Made by a program: the position numbers and the translations under genes
In this document: one piece after another, positions 11,560 through 24,490 of the stretch
How the letters are laid out: every line of letters begins with the position of its first letter
Numbering within the stretch: the stretch's first letter is position 1
NCBI GenBank assembly: GCA_039602395.1
Contig: JBCNJP010000007.1
Span: forward strand, 106,301,387 to 106,365,386
Direction: 5' to 3'
From: Deinandra increscens subsp. villosa
Lineage: Eukaryota > Streptophyta > Magnoliopsida > Asterales > Asteraceae
DNA: 64,000 nucleotides
The notes under the pieces: model-generated
The model's input: the letters and a program-made list of their open reading frames with translations, nothing else
Database searches by the model: none
Told to the model about the DNA's origin: nothing

Positions 11560-14180
11560 TTTCAATAAAACAAAGGAAATCAGATAGCAAGACGCGTTAA
11601 AACTGGCCCCAACAAGAACAAGACCACATTAAATTAGAAACTGAAACTACACCACTCTGTTTACTCTACTCTCCATCTTTTCGCTCTACAGTTAAGCCAA
11701 AAAAGGCTCAAGGATTTAATATCTGCACAATTCTATCAAGGAAGGATCTTTTAACATTGAGGACAATGTCGTTCCTGCTCCTTCACAACACCCAAACAGT
11801 CGTTCTTATTACCACATCGACAAGGAAATCCTTAGACCTGCTGACCGGCCCTTCCGGGGCAACCACCATCAAATCCTTAACATCAAAAACAAAAAAATGA
11901 GGGATCCTACACCAATGACTGATCACCGTCCATAACATCGAAGCTAGGCCGCACCCCGTAAGCAGAAGCGATTAAGTCGCTCCACTTGCTCATCATAAAC
12001 CGGACAATTCATCAAAAGCAAAGGGACCCCCCCCCCCCCTCCTGACCAAGCTGGACTTAGTCGGAAGTCTCTCCAAAATCGACCTCCAAAACAGTAAGTT
12101 GACTTTAGGCGGGACAAGCTTAGACCATCCAACCTTCATCGTCTCTTCAGTCCTGTCACACTCCGTGAGTAAATCCTTGATCCCTTTGACAGAAAACCCT
12201 CACGAGGGGTCCCCTCGCCAAGACCAATTACCATCCTCATGGATCATGAAGGTGTAGATTCTGACCTCCCTTTTCAGCATCATAGTTTCAACTTTGGCAA
12301 TGGTCGACCAAACTCTCGAGCTCCCTCTCTTTACGTGGATCATCCCGACAAACTAACCCCCACCCCCCATGGAAGCCGTCTATAACCCTCCTTCATAATT
12401 TGTTGGGCTCCCTCTTGTAACACAAAATCCATCAAGCCATAAACGATAAATTTTTTACCTCCAACGGGACCAAACCAAGACTCTCGTCCTTAACCAGGAG
12501 CGAGAGCACCTCCCTTTTGACCTAATGGATTTTCTGCCTATCCGAACATCCACCCCACAAGAAATTAAAGCGAATGCTTCCTAGCCTCTTCAAAACTTTA
12601 ACCGGAGATATAAACAAAGAAAAATAATATATTGAAAGGCTATACAAAACTGACTTAACCAAAACGAGCCTACCCCCCATAAACAATCTAGTCGCCTCCC
12701 AACCCGAGAGCCAGGCCTCAAAAACATCGATAACTGGTTTCCAACTAGTCACCCTATTTATGTTTTCACCAACCCTCAAGGCAAGGTGGGAGAAGGGGAG
12801 CGCATCCCCTTTGCATCTAAAAAGTGTGGCTTTAGAGTTCACCTCCTCCATATCACAACTAATACCAAACAACGAGCACTTCCACAAATTCACCCGAAGA
12901 CCCGACACAAGAAAAAACGTCCAGAGAAGCTGAACACGCTTCGCAGCATTTATATCCGACCAAAGGCCAAGACCAGAGCATCATCCGCAAAGAGAATACT
13001 AGGAATGGTCGGGCCCCCATTAGGAATCAACACTCCACAAAAAATCCCCACCATACCTGCGTTCTCCAACATCCACGAAAACGCCTCCATCACAAGCAAG
13101 AAAAGAAAAGGAGATAGGGGATCCCTTGTCTCAAGCCCCTAGAGCATTGAAATTCCAAAGTGGGGGAACCATTCACCAACACCGAAGCACGAGAAGAACA
13201 AAGACTCCCACGAACCCATTCACAACATTTAGGAGGAAAATGCATTTGCTCCATAATAGACAACAAGAAATACCAATCAACCTTGTCGTAGGCTTTTTTA
13301 AAATCAATTTTGGAAATCAAAAGCTTACACTTAGAACGTTTACTCCAAGAAATATTTTCATTGATAATTAACGGGCCACCGATAATGTTCCTATTGGCGA
13401 TAAAAGCCATTTGGTTCTCCGAAATGATTGAACCAACCAACCTCTTCATTCTATTTGCCAAGACCTTAGAGATAACCTTTGTAACACACCCCACCAAACT
13501 AAAAGGTCTATAGTCATTAAGCGATTGAGGATCCCTCGTCTTAGGCACAACGTGAATAAAGGACGACCCACGACCTTTACCAGTTTTCCCAGTTTCATGA
13601 AACCGAGTTATAATGTTGTAGAAATCATTCTCAAAGAGCCCCAGTATCTCTTGAAAAAAAATATAAGTTAAACCCATTTGGGCCCGGAGTTTTATCACTA
13701 CCACACAACCAGATGGCCTCTTTAATTTTTTTTTTCCGAAAATGGAACAACCAAGGACGATTTATCCAATTCAGATAACGTTCTAATGCCCTCATAGCAC
13801 ATGAGGAGGTGATCACCAATGCAGCCTTGAATGCGCTTTTTAAAGAAATCCCAAACCTCCTTTTTTTTTTAAACCAAATCCTTCTCCCACCTCCCATTAA
13901 TATTCAGCACGTTAATTCTACCACTGGCCAAGTTCTGATTGATCAACCCATGGAAATAAGAAGAGTTCGCATCCCCTTCCAAGCACCACCGTGATCTAGC
14001 CTTAACATTGGACTCCAACGTCGTTATATTTTCAATATCATTCAGACAACTTTTCTTGCCAGCCCATTCATCCACTTCAATAGACGAGAGCGATTTGAAC
14101 TCCCCCATTGCGTCGAACCAATTACATTCCTCTACCACAACTTTCGATTTCTTGTACCATTCCTTTGTTAAAGAACCATT
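11560..14180 (-). mobile_element. Decayed LINE (L1-type) reverse transcriptase region
   Basis: Read on the minus strand from about 14180 to 11560, broken frames give a plant L1-type pol. In order they are: the pre-RT region with KARSRWCLEGDANSSYFHG near 13980; an IKEAIWLCGSDKTPGPNGF-like block near 13700; and the RT core (NDYRPFSLVG, KIDFKKAYD, RGLRQG). The catalytic block LFADD lies near 12980-12994, and a zf-RVT-like C-terminal part near 11700-12000. Stops and frameshifts break it repeatedly and no endonuclease domain is present, so the copy is 5'-truncated and dead. A short T-run near 11552 may mark the poly(A) end. It is homologous to the tail at 30400-30968. Confidence 0.88.
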
Positions 14181-14472
14181 CGAACAAAGACTTCCCTATT
14201 TGGACCTAAAACCCTTAAAATCCGGACCTAAAACTTTTCAAATCCGTACCTAAAACCCTTCAAATCAGCCGAAAACCTGCAAACTGAAGAGCACAGGGCC
14301 GACACTTTTCAAACTCAGCCAAAATCACTTAAGTCCCAACCGAAATCTCTTGATCAGAAACCGAAAACCCTTCAAAATTTGAACGGAAAACCTCTGTAGC
14401 TGCAGAAACTTGACACAAATCGTGAAACACTTGAATCAAGATATCGTGAGAGCCTCGAAACACACGTTTCTT
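14181..14472 (-). mobile_element. Copia leader fragment
   Basis: Sequence directly inside the LTR and primer-binding site, with several cctaaaacccttcaaatc-type repeats. It has no coding content. It ends abruptly against the LINE, so the rest of the retrotransposon is missing. Confidence 0.45.
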
Positions 14473-14485
14473 GGCTTCGATACCA
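14473..14485 (-). mobile_element. Retrotransposon primer-binding site
   Basis: On the minus strand the sequence is TGGTATCGAAGCC, two bases from the LTR end. It closely resembles the TGGTATCAGAGC primer-binding site that pairs with initiator tRNA-Met in plant Copia elements. Confidence 0.7.
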
Positions 14486-14487
14486 AT

Positions 14488-14880
14488 TGTAGGTCCCGAA
14501 TAGTCCCTCACACGATTTCAGTCAACGTGCGAAATCCATTGATTGAGTGATTCAAGAATAAAGATGAAGCGGAAATCAATGAACAAGATAAATAAATAAT
14601 TGAGCAATCTTGCACACGATTAATCGTTGTAGTCGTCTAGTACAATCTTTGTTAGAGAAAATCGGCTCTCCTTAGTCTCATGAAATTTCTCTCTCTTAAT
14701 GGTCAACCCTTACAAATGAGTATTTATACTCATTTCCCGTACAAGGCCCTAACTCGGCCCAAGCCCAACACTTACTAACACCTATTATAATAAATTTAAT
14801 AGCCCAATAACATTCGCAAGCCTATTAGTAAACCAAATACTAAATATTTAATACATATGCCTCTATTATATTCTTACACA
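14488..14880 (-). mobile_element. Copia-type LTR (5' LTR, minus strand)
   Basis: A 393-bp segment that begins TGTGTAAGAATATAAT and ends GGGACCTACA on the minus strand, giving the canonical TG...CA termini directly abutting a primer-binding site. A TATA-like gtataaatac lies inside a palindrome near 14719-14738. No partner LTR is seen, so this is a truncated copy. The outer edge is inferred from the TG only. Confidence 0.6.
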
Positions 14881-15810
14881 AAGTTTTAATCTTTGAAAAA
14901 CAACACCATTACGGATAGCCATAGTGGTATGGTGATTGCCCCTCCACATAAGCGGTGGGATTTAAATTCTTACAAGTGTAAGAGTGATGATATTTGGTGG
15001 ACAGATTGAATTGCATTGTTTAAAAAAAAAAGGTGATAAGATTTGTGTGCAAAAGCTGATTAAAGCTTGAGGTTAAACTTAAGAAAGTAATTAAGATCTC
15101 AAATTAACCTTATTTATGATACTAACTCCATTGTGTTAATTACATGTGAATTAGCTTATATAATTAACTGTAATTATGCATTTTCAACTTTATTGAGTTA
15201 TGTATTATATATAGATGTCACAGTTTTAGCAGTGGTCAAGATAATATTGATTATATGGGTGTATTTTAAAGGTTGAATTATAATATGTATAAATATATTA
15301 TTTTAGACAGCATATGTATAAATATATAGGAAGTAAATGCTATGAAAGTTGATGAAATAGTATTATGAATGAATGAGTTGTCACATTTATAATAATACCT
15401 TATCGCTTGTATATATCAATCGATCAATTATGTTTTATATCTAAGTGTATGTATATATATTTTTAACAGATTAGGATGTAATAAACATGTTAATTTATAG
15501 CTGAAATAACGTAATATTACACTTGTAGATACTTAATACTACATAGAAAATAAAGTGTAAGCATTATGTATAACAAGGGAACTTAAGTAGAGTAGGGGTT
15601 ATCATCCACTCAACTGAAACATAGACTACTATTTTTATTTAGAAGGCAAATTAATTAATTAGAACATTTGATTAATGTATAAAAAGTTTTTTCCAAGACA
15701 TACAAAACCAAATCCCTTAACTTATAAAGAAGGAAAACCAATTGGTTTTTATCTTTAAAACAATATGGGATTGAAGTTTAACTTTCAAATATATAAAGAA
15801 GATGAACCAC
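14881..15810. other. AT-rich spacer
   Basis: No coding or repeat structure could be supported between the LTR and the Tourist-like MITE. Confidence 0.4.
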
Positions 15811-15813
15811 TTA

Positions 15814-16158
15814 GGCTGTGTTTGGCGCACTAGCTGAAAAGCTAGCTGTTAGCTGATAAGCTAGCTGCTAGCTGATAACTTATAAGCTAGCTTATAAGCT
15901 AGTAGCGTTTGGTTAAAACTAGCTGATAAACTAGCTGAAAAATGTAAAATGTCATTAAAGTACATGTATATAAATAAATAAATAATTTAAAAGTGGAAAT
16001 ATGTATAAGTTAGGAAAGGGTAAAACTGGAATTATCATAAAAGCTAGTTGAAAAACTACTTCAACTAGCTTTTTAAAAGCTAGCTTATAAGCTAGCTTTT
16101 TGACATTACCAAACGGGGCTTTTTAAAAAAGCTAGCTTATGACGCGCCAAATACATCC
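15814..16158. mobile_element. Tourist-like MITE (PIF/Harbinger type)
   Basis: A 345-bp element flanked by TTA (15811-15813 and 16159-16161), with ends GGCTGTGTTTGGCGC and GGATGTATTTGGCGC. The subterminal part is packed with agctagctt and aagctagct palindromes on both sides, so the whole element can fold. The 3-bp TTA duplication fits PIF/Harbinger. Confidence 0.85.
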
Positions 16159-16519
16159 TTAGTCTTATTATTGGAGCAATGTGAGATTGATGTTCGTATT
16201 TTCATAGTTTCTTGACTTTAGCTTTTGGTAGTCTCGTGCATATATATCCATTGTCACTTGAATAACAGATATAGTAAGTTTATCATTCCTTATTAGAGAT
16301 AGAACAAGTTTCCCTTTATTAAAAGCAACTATCGTTTGACCTTACTTATTAGTGTACAGCAACATACCCGGTTAAATCTCACCTAGATGACACATACATA
16401 ACACCAAGTACGTCTCAAGTGTGAGAACCATAAGAAGACACGAATAATAACACGCAAGGCAGTAGATAAGTCTTATCGAGGGATAAGAAAACACACAATC
16501 CTAAATATCTCTAACATTT

Positions 16520-16776
16520 ATCATACATCTCCATACTCTCTATCATTGATTATGTCCTCAGAAATGTGTAAGTCTAATATGTCTCTCCCATGTCAGTTTA
16601 GGCCTACCTTTATTGATTTTTCCGTCAACAGTGAGTCTCTCCATGTCCCTTATAGGTGCCATCAACAGTCTCCTCCTCGGATGCTCGAACCATCTCAACC
16701 TCTCCTCCCTAATTTTATTAGAGATACGTGTTGCCCCTAATGTATATTCCTTATTAGAAATAGAATAAGTTTTCAT
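16520..16776 (-). mobile_element. Remnant of a non-LTR retrotransposon C-terminus
   Basis: On the minus strand an 72-codon frame reads RISNKIREERLRWFEHPRRR and then GRPKLTWERH. This is the C-terminal tail found after the reverse transcriptase in RTE-like plant LINEs (RxRWFGHVxRR, GRPKxTW). No RT domain is attached. Confidence 0.7.
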
Positions 16777-17439
16777 TTATTTCATAACCGCAAGTATTCT
16801 TTGACCTGAGTCGATTGACCTCACCTATTAATGTATATTTTTTGCCCGATATTTTTTTCCCTAGTGACAAAAAATATTGAATACGTATAGAAACACTTTG
16901 TATACTTGTTACAAACTACAATTCTTAAGAAATTATTGGTTCTGAAATTAGGGATGAATCTCTCCGTATATTCAATCTTGAAGAGCATTATGTTGATGTA
17001 GGTGAAGGTGATAGATCATGGGTAGGGTTTGACCGAGTTGGTTGACTGTGGTCAGAGGAATTAAATTTGTTATAAATATAAAATATATAATGTGTTTTGT
17101 TCAGAGCCATTACAGCTGCTCAAAAGGGTCATGTGATGTCAATTGTCAACATGCATTTGCAGTGGCTCTATCAATGCATTGCCTACTGCACTGGCCATCG
17201 CTCACTCATATAACATTCTTTCAAAGATCCATTTCTTTTTCGTTTTTCTGGTTTTTAATTGATTTGTTTGTTTTATAAAACCTGCTATTGAAAAAACCCA
17301 TTTCTATATTTTTATCTACTCATATATACAAACGTATGTTACTGTGAGATATGTAAGATGTAACAAATAAATCCAGGTCATTATTCGTCTAGATAATTAA
17401 TGGCTGAGAAAAAGAAAGAGGTGATGCCTGAAAAATAAG
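16777..17439. other. Spacer without recognised genes
   Basis: AT-rich sequence. A 78-codon plus-strand frame at 17042-17278 has no recognisable domain, promoter or homologue and is not supported. Confidence 0.4.
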
Positions 17440-17449
17440 GGGAATAAGG

Positions 17450-18569
17450 GAATAAATTACTGTTTGCGTCCCTGTGGTTTAGGCCGAATTGCGACATGCG
17501 TCCAAAAAAGAATTTTTTCCCCTGTGTAACCTGTGGTTTCCATTTTGTTGCGATATGTACCCCTTTCACTAACGGAGGTTAGATTTTTCAGTTAAATGTA
17601 AGGGTATTTTAGTCAATTTAATATGAGGGGCTATTTATATAAAATGATAAAGGAGCATGGGCTGTTGTGTAAATTATAAAAAAATCATCTTTAAAGAGTA
17701 TGGAAACGGTAACTGGCAAAAATCTCTCCGATCGGACCAATTCACGGTGCTGATCAACGGCTACTCGGAATCTCGCATTCCGATTCTACAAACAGTCACC
17801 GGAATCTATTCAAGCTCCGCATCCGTAGCTTCCGTCGTCGTGTTATGGGGAAACCCTAAGACACCGACGAAAACACTAGTACAGCTTTCACGTAACCTCT
17901 CGATCTCGTCTCCCAGAGAGGCGCCGATCTCCGCCGTCCGGCAACCGTCGTCCAGCCTCAACGCTCGGTTCCTTCCCCGTCCATGGATCTCCACACGCGC
18001 CGTCCTGATCTGCGACGATGACATCGAGATCGATACGAAATCGAACCTGTTCGCGTTTAACATCTGGAGGAACAATCCAGAACAACTCGTCGGACTATTC
18101 GCTAGATCTCACGAACTCGACCTAACTTCGATTTAGCCGTTGATCAGCACCGGCTTCGAAGATTGTTGTATACGGAATTACAAGTATGGAAATTAGGGTT
18201 TTCTTGGTTTTGTTTGGAACCGATTTGAAAGTTTCACTTCGATTCACGAACGAGGAAGAAATGAAAGAGAGTATATTGGAAAATGGAGTAATGCGTAATT
18301 GATTGCAAATTTAGAAAGTATTTTTTTAAAGATGATTTTTTTATAATTTACACAACAGCCCCTGCTCCTTATCATTTTATATAAATAGCCCCTCATATTA
18401 AATTGAATAAAATACCCTTACATTTAACTGAAAAATCTAACCTCCGTTAGTGAAAGGGGTACATATCGCAACAAAATGGAAACCACAGGTTACACAGGGG
18501 AAAAAATTCTTTTTTGGACGCATGTCGCAATTCGGCCTAAACCACAGGGACGCAAACAGTAATTTATTC
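17450..18569. mobile_element. Pack-MULE carrying glycosyltransferase sequence
   Basis: A 1,120-bp element flanked by the perfect 10-bp duplication GGGAATAAGG (17440-17449 and 18570-18579). The inverted ends, starting GAATAAATTACTG, run about 245 bp (17450-17697 and 18326-18569) and differ at only a few bases, which indicates a young insertion. The interior carries a host-derived coding fragment (separate entry) and a second captured piece in opposite orientation at about 18136-18310. Long TIRs, the duplication length and captured coding DNA define a Pack-MULE. No transposase is present. Confidence 0.9.
17728..18136 (+). pseudogene. Captured GT64 glycosyltransferase domain fragment
   Basis: About 135 codons remain open, from FTVLINGYSESRIPILQTV through VVVLWGNP, SSSLNARFLPR and TRAVLICDDDIEID to FAFNIWRNNPEQLVG, ending at a stop just after HELDL. 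This is the N-terminal half of a GT64 (exostosin-like) domain, including the DDD metal/nucleotide-sugar motif. It is closest in style to the plant GINT1/EPC1-type proteins of the Golgi. The donor gene would continue well beyond this point, so the fragment is truncated. It could be transcribed from the frame opening at 17657 inside the TIR, but no product is assured. The absence of stops suggests recent capture or selection; I cannot tell which. Confidence 0.78.
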
Positions 18570-18597
18570 GGGAATAAGGTGAGTAAAAATAGAATAA

Positions 18598-19060
18598 GAG
18601 TAAATTACGCCAGAGGTCCTCGTGGTTTCACAAAGTAATGAAAGAGGTCCTCAAGGTTTTGAAATTATGAAAAAGGTCCTCGTGGTTTGTATACTTGTAA
18701 CACCAGAGGTCCCTGCTCACTAACCCTGTTAAGTTTTAATGTTAACTAAGAAATTTGGAATTAAAAGCAAGGGCTATTGTGCAATTTTCCCTTCTATCTA
18801 ATAGTGATATGCTATTGTGGAAGATTTGCTCAAATTCGCACAATAGCATATCACTATTAGATCGAAGGGAAAATTACACAATTGCCCTTATTTTTAATTC
18901 CAAATTTCTTAGTTAACGTTAAAACTTAACGGGGTTAGTGAATAGGAACCTTTGGTGTTACAAGTATACAAACCACGGGGACCTTTTCCATAATTTCAAA
19001 ACCCTGAGGACCTCTTTCATTATTTGGTGAAACCACGAGGACCTCTGGCGTAATTTACTC
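18598..19060. mobile_element. Near-perfect foldback MULE (463 bp)
   Basis: Flanked by the 9-bp duplication ATAGAATAA (18589-18597 and 19061-19069). The two arms of about 220 bp, starting GAGTAAATTACGCC, are almost exact reverse complements around a 19-bp loop at 18821-18839. A transcript would be one long hairpin. Its end resembles that of the Pack-MULE only 28 bp to the left, so the two may be mobilised by the same transposase. Confidence 0.9.
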
Positions 19061-19069
19061 ATAGAATAA

Positions 19070-20340
19070 CTTATAGCTGTTGACTTTTCTCAAGTTATTT
19101 GCATTTTTTAAACATCAATAGTTTTTTCACATGACGCCTTTTTTTTTTATATAATTTCATCATAAAATCAAGCACTTATTCTCTTTATTTGAGTATAGTA
19201 ATATTTTTATTTAATTTGATTCTGCCGGCGATTGCTTTAAAGATTGAGTAATTATAAAACATAGGTTTCGTAATATTGAACAAATTTTGAGTAATTACAA
19301 TTATAGGTTGCGTGATTATCTAATTTATGCCCTCGCCCTCCGGTGCCACACGTCACATTCTGATGCCTTCTTAAGGTTTTCGCATTAAAAATGTTTTATA
19401 CATTAACCCGCCCCTACACATTTATTTAAGTTATTTACCTTTTGTTTTGTGGGGTAAGGTTCAAATATAAACCATTTTTATTGTACAAACTTAAAAACTA
19501 ATGTAAAAACCATTAAATTTCAATTGAATACAGGTTATTTAGGTAATATTTATGCTTTCTTTTTTTCTTCATGTCTATACACATGATGACAACTTAACGA
19601 CTTAAAAGAACAAAAAACTAAACAAAAAACATTTTTTTATATGTCCGGACTATATTGGGTATATGCAACATAGTCGGACAGGCAAAAAAAACAATTTTTT
19701 TTTAAGTCATCAGGTGGATATGGGTGGATATACGTGAAATTAAATTATAAAAATTATCAAATAACCAGAAAAACTTCATTTGATATAGTTTTTCTTTGAT
19801 TTTATAAATTTGTACAATAGATAATGATAGTATTATTCCTTAGCTTGTAGTTCAGCTTTGGATCTGAGCCAGTTTGGGCTTCAATCTTTTTCCTGAGATT
19901 CCTAGCTATTAGTTTGGGCTTTAGATATTCCTGGGGTATTGGTTGCTGGCCCATATTTGCGGATTGCAATGATAATAACTTGAATGAACTAGATAGATTT
20001 TATATTTGACTGTGTAGAGATTGTAACCCTAGAATGATTTCATCGTGATTTAGATATATAGGAGAAAAATCTTCACGTTCGATTTCAATACTGTCTTCAT
20101 TTATTTCTTCAAGCTTGTCGATTATTATACTTTTTAGTTTGTATTTTGGTTTCCTTTCTTACCTCTGAATGCTTCCTCGTCACATAATTTTGGATCAATT
20201 ATCTCCATCTTTGCTTGTTCTCCATTGCTTTTTGTTATGTAGTAACTTTGGCTCTTTGTTCTTCTATCAAATTATTGAAAAAAAAGGTCCATAATGCTAA
20301 GTTGATAGGAGATTTCTTTTACATTATATAAATATACATT
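19070..20340. other. AT-rich spacer
   Basis: No gene is supported. It may include the unresolved left end of the Helitron-like region that follows. Confidence 0.35.
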
Positions 20341-22556
20341 ACAAATTGATGGTGAATAGTGGACATATTGTTATTCTTAGTTTGGCCACAGCTCTTTCAT
20401 TTTTGTTACACTTTACCCCCCCCCCCCCCCGCCCACGGTTTTTGTCAAAACCGTCAAAACTTCTCTTTCCTTCTTATTCTACTCTCTCTGCCTATCCATC
20501 TCTCAGCCGAAGTTCTCTCCATTCTTCGCATCTCGGCCGGATTCCGGCGACCTTCTATTCTGGAGACGACATCAGCATAGCAGAATCGGTGTGCGGTCGC
20601 GATCCGGAAACCCAGCGGCGGCGCCGCTGTTTCTTTTAGGTTATCGCTGCTTAGGCGGCGGCGGCGTTGCTGTTGCGTCCCCGGACGACGACGGGGACTC
20701 TCTCAGCCGCACCTTTCTAAGATTTTTACTTCGGTTTGTTCCTGTTTTCTTTACATCGTTCGTTCTTTTTCAGACTAACGTCGATATTGTGGCAATGGGC
20801 TTTTTAGGGTTTCGCCCAAACAGAGAAGGGGAAATTTTCCGTAAACTACAGACATGTGAGTTTAATTAGGGTTGTTCTTACATTTTATAGCAATTGCAGG
20901 TTCATTCTACTGAAGATGAGATTACAATCTGTGAACGAGGACACCACAGTCTGCGAGTACATAATGTTTGATAGCATTATTTTTTAATCTGATCGCTCGA
21001 TGTGAAAACGGGAGAAATCATACGAGGTAAATGCTCATCGTCATTGAATTTTGAGATTTTGGCAATTAGGCTAGGGTACGTTAGGTTTGCATGTGAAATT
21101 CAATTCTAGATCAATACGTTTTTTCGTTTAGGATTTTGAACAAACCAACCAACTCATGTTAGGTTGTTTTGTGTGGTGTTGTCGGTTTGTATGACGATTC
21201 CGTTTGTAAATTGTAATACAAAATGAACTACGTGGTTTTGTGGAAAATGAGGCCAACTTACAAATGCAGATCAGATGTTCAATTAAATGTCTGAATGAGA
21301 TTCTATGCTTCTCTGTTTTTGTTGCTATGTTGACTCACTTTAGGTTACTTTCATGCATGCCTGTCTTATTTGCTTTATTGGATTTTCTTCTTCCTTTTGG
21401 CTCTAAAAGTTCATGTTTTCTTTTCTGCTTAAGACCATTCAAAGATAAAATAGTATATTTGGATTTCTCCTCCTTTTTGGTTGTAAATTGTTTTAATGTT
21501 TCACATACAATGGTGTTCTATCTACTTTTGAGCTTTTGTTACCAATGTCATGCTTTGTGGATGTATATTTTGTTCAGATTATCATGCATGTTGTTGTCTT
21601 AATTCTTATCATTATCATTATTGTTATATTTTGTCTCATGTTTAACCATGTGATAGTAACTGTTGTGGCATTGTAGGTTTCAACTGCAGCACTCACAACA
21701 ACTGTTTTCTAAATCTTAGGTACAGTCACATTTTCTCATGTTTAGTAGTAGTTTTATTAATTGATCAAAGTTGATTTCTATGACTGTTGGTTTATAAATT
21801 TTGGTTTGATTCATCCATAACTTGATGATTAATACGTAATGGAAATGCCAATCGAAAGCAAGTAAATGACAAAGTTGAGAAGAATTCATAATAACTATAT
21901 TTGTATGTAGTTGAATTAGCCTATCTAATTTGGTCTTGAAAACTTAAAAATGTAGTTGGCTTTCAAATTTATAAATTGTTCATATGTGTGTTTAGTGTTC
22001 GTCTATATGCTTAAATAATTATTAGCCGTTGCAACCAAGATTTTACTTTCATTTTTCAATATATACTGCTGTATTGCTTACATTTTTATTAGATTTTAGG
22101 AAGGACCTTATGGATATATTTTTATCTAATGTGGCTTATTTAAACATGTTGCAGATTCGGACGGACATGCTTTCAGCTAAAGGTATGTTGACAATACAAT
22201 CTATACTTTACATATTCTATACATATTAAAGAAGTTATCATAAAAGTGAAGATTGTTATAATTCTTCTATGCTTTTTTGTCTGTCTGCACAAATCAGATA
22301 ACTAATAAAGAATGAGCATGTCAATTTTTTAGCCTATGCATTATCATGTATGTTCTTCTATATATACCTAATTTTAGTTAGCTATGCCGCTCTAAACTTC
22401 AATGCTTAGAATACAATAGTGATTTATTTCTATATTTACATTCTCTTCTGTATGTTTATTACGTGTATAATTATCTACTGTTGTGTCTAAAAATATGCAT
22501 TCTGTTTCAAACATTGTTAATAATTTACATACTTTGCTTTCATTTCAGAAACAAAT

Positions 22557-22806
22557 ATGCAGTCTCATTACAGTATTACTGACTTAAGAGCATACAAAAG
22601 CCCTCATCCTCTGAACGTACGTGTCATACGCAAGTATGTGATCCAGTGGAACCCAGGTTCCTGTGAAGCACTGGTCTTGACTCTTGAGAGGAGCATACAC
22701 TGATCCAAAAAAGGTTCTTGAACCAATGCAGTTCCTTATCGGCAAAGAGAAAATTTATAGCTTCACTTATCGCCTAAATGATGATGCTTCGATACAGCCT
22801 AAATGA
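22557..22806 (+). pseudogene. RPA/DUF223-like OB-fold exon relic
   Basis: After an acceptor-like ttcag, the frame from 22557 reads HYSITDLRAYKSPHPLNVRV, then IRKYVIQW and EALVLTLE, before a stop. A shifted frame continues with FLIGKEKIYSFTYRL. The order (start of strand 1, V-R-V-x-R, aromatic W, then the K-x-Y-x-F block) resembles the N-terminal OB-fold of plant RPA1-like and DUF223 proteins, common cargo of Helitrons. The frameshift and stops make it non-functional as it stands. Confidence 0.5.
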
Positions 22807-23893
22807 TTATGTTGCTTTTTAATCTTATCTTCGTTGTCAAGAACATAATGAAAGTAATCCTAAAACAGTTCCATTTGATGCACTTATAATTGCACTATTT
22901 GTGGTTGCCGGAGAATGATGTTTAAGGGCTAACGGAGCAGAGCAGAAGCAGAGTTCTAAGGATTAGGAAGACGTGAAAGCCTTTCTTGAGGTAACAACGA
23001 ACTACCCAATACTTTCTTTCATTCTTTCCCCATATGCAAAACCCTATGTAGCATTCCATTTGCATTCAGAGTATTAGATCTATTTATTTTATGTTTATGG
23101 AATTGGGATTTGAGTTCATTTCTTTGGGGGTGTAACGGTTTATGTGTGATGGTTGTGTATTATCTGAACTGAAATCTTAAGAGAATGTTATGAAGCAATC
23201 AACATGTTCCACTGTAGTTATTAAATTCTCCTTTTATCTTTTATTTGTTCCATGTGCTTTTGTAATTTTACTTTCTTTTACGACAATGTTTTCTCCACGT
23301 GCAGGCTGTTACAAGTTATCTTTTGGAGTGGAGGTAAATTTCCCATATTTGACTTCGTACATGTTGCTGATTGGAAGTATAAGAGTTTAGATAATTCTCC
23401 GTCATTATTAATGGTATCAACATAAGATAACTTACAAGTACTTGGTTGTATTCTGTGTTATTTTTGGTATAATTGTAACCCGCACTCAATTTTCAATTTA
23501 ACATTCACTAAAGCAAACGCTTCTTTCTCCCCGTCGTCATGCCCTTATATTAAGGATTCCGAAAATTCAGCGTGTTTTTGTGCTTCGATTCATAGATATT
23601 GAATGTTCAGAGTTTGTTATCAATAGGTAAAAATTTCTCCCCTTTGAAGACTTTCCCGGTAACGGGAATTTTGTTTTTCCTTTCGTTGTTGAACTTTCAT
23701 AATTCCAGTCATTTGTTTCTTATTGCTTTCGACTTCTTATCGTCGTTTTATATGCAGGGTGCTGCCTCAATTGGAGCTTGATTTAAGTAAAAAGGTATTT
23801 TTACCTTTCCTGTTTGTTGTTTTTACTGTATTCTCATCTTGATTCCTTTGAGATTATAACACCAACGCACGAAACACATCGAGATGGATATCG

Positions 23894-24490
23894 TTGGTAA
23901 ATGATGAACATTGGTTCTTCTGCTGCTTTGAAGTTACTGTTGCTATGACAATCACTTGATAAATAGAGGTTGGTAAATGATAACAAGGCCATGATGATTA
24001 TTCTGAGTTGGGGTTCAAGGTAATTTTTTGGTTTATTTTGGCGTGGCAATAGGTTTTGCAGCCATAGAACTATAATAAATTAACCTTCTCTTATGAACCT
24101 CTATGAAGATCTGAGCCTAGCAAGTTATTCATATTACTTTATATAACACATACAAAGCAAATTGATGGTGAATAGTGGACATATGGTTCTTCTTAGTTTG
24201 GCCACAGCTCTTTCATTTTTGTGGTTTCAATTTCTATGGCCTGATTATCTGAACATTGGTTCTTCTGTTGCTTTGAGGTTACTGTTGCTATGACAATCAC
24301 TTGATAGATAGAAGTTGGTAAATGATGAACATTGGTTCTTCTGCTGCTTTGAAGTTACTGTTGCTATGACAATCACTTGATAAATAGAGGTTGGTAAATG
24401 ATAACAGGGCCATGATGATTATTCTGAGTTGGGGTTCAAGGTAATTTTTTGGTTTATTTTGGCGTGGCAATAGGTTTTGCAGCCATAGAA
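23894..24490. repeat. Duplicated block, about 175 bp, period 421
   Basis: Copies start at 23894 and 24315 (ttggtaaatgatgaacattg) and run to gcagccatagaa near 24069 and 24490 with few differences. A third partial copy lies at about 24250-24314. No gene is supported by the frames they create. Confidence 0.9.

Noticed and set aside
12786..14253. Several plus-strand frames of 60-118 codons
   Set aside because: They are antisense to the LINE reverse transcriptase, whose motifs are on the minus strand.
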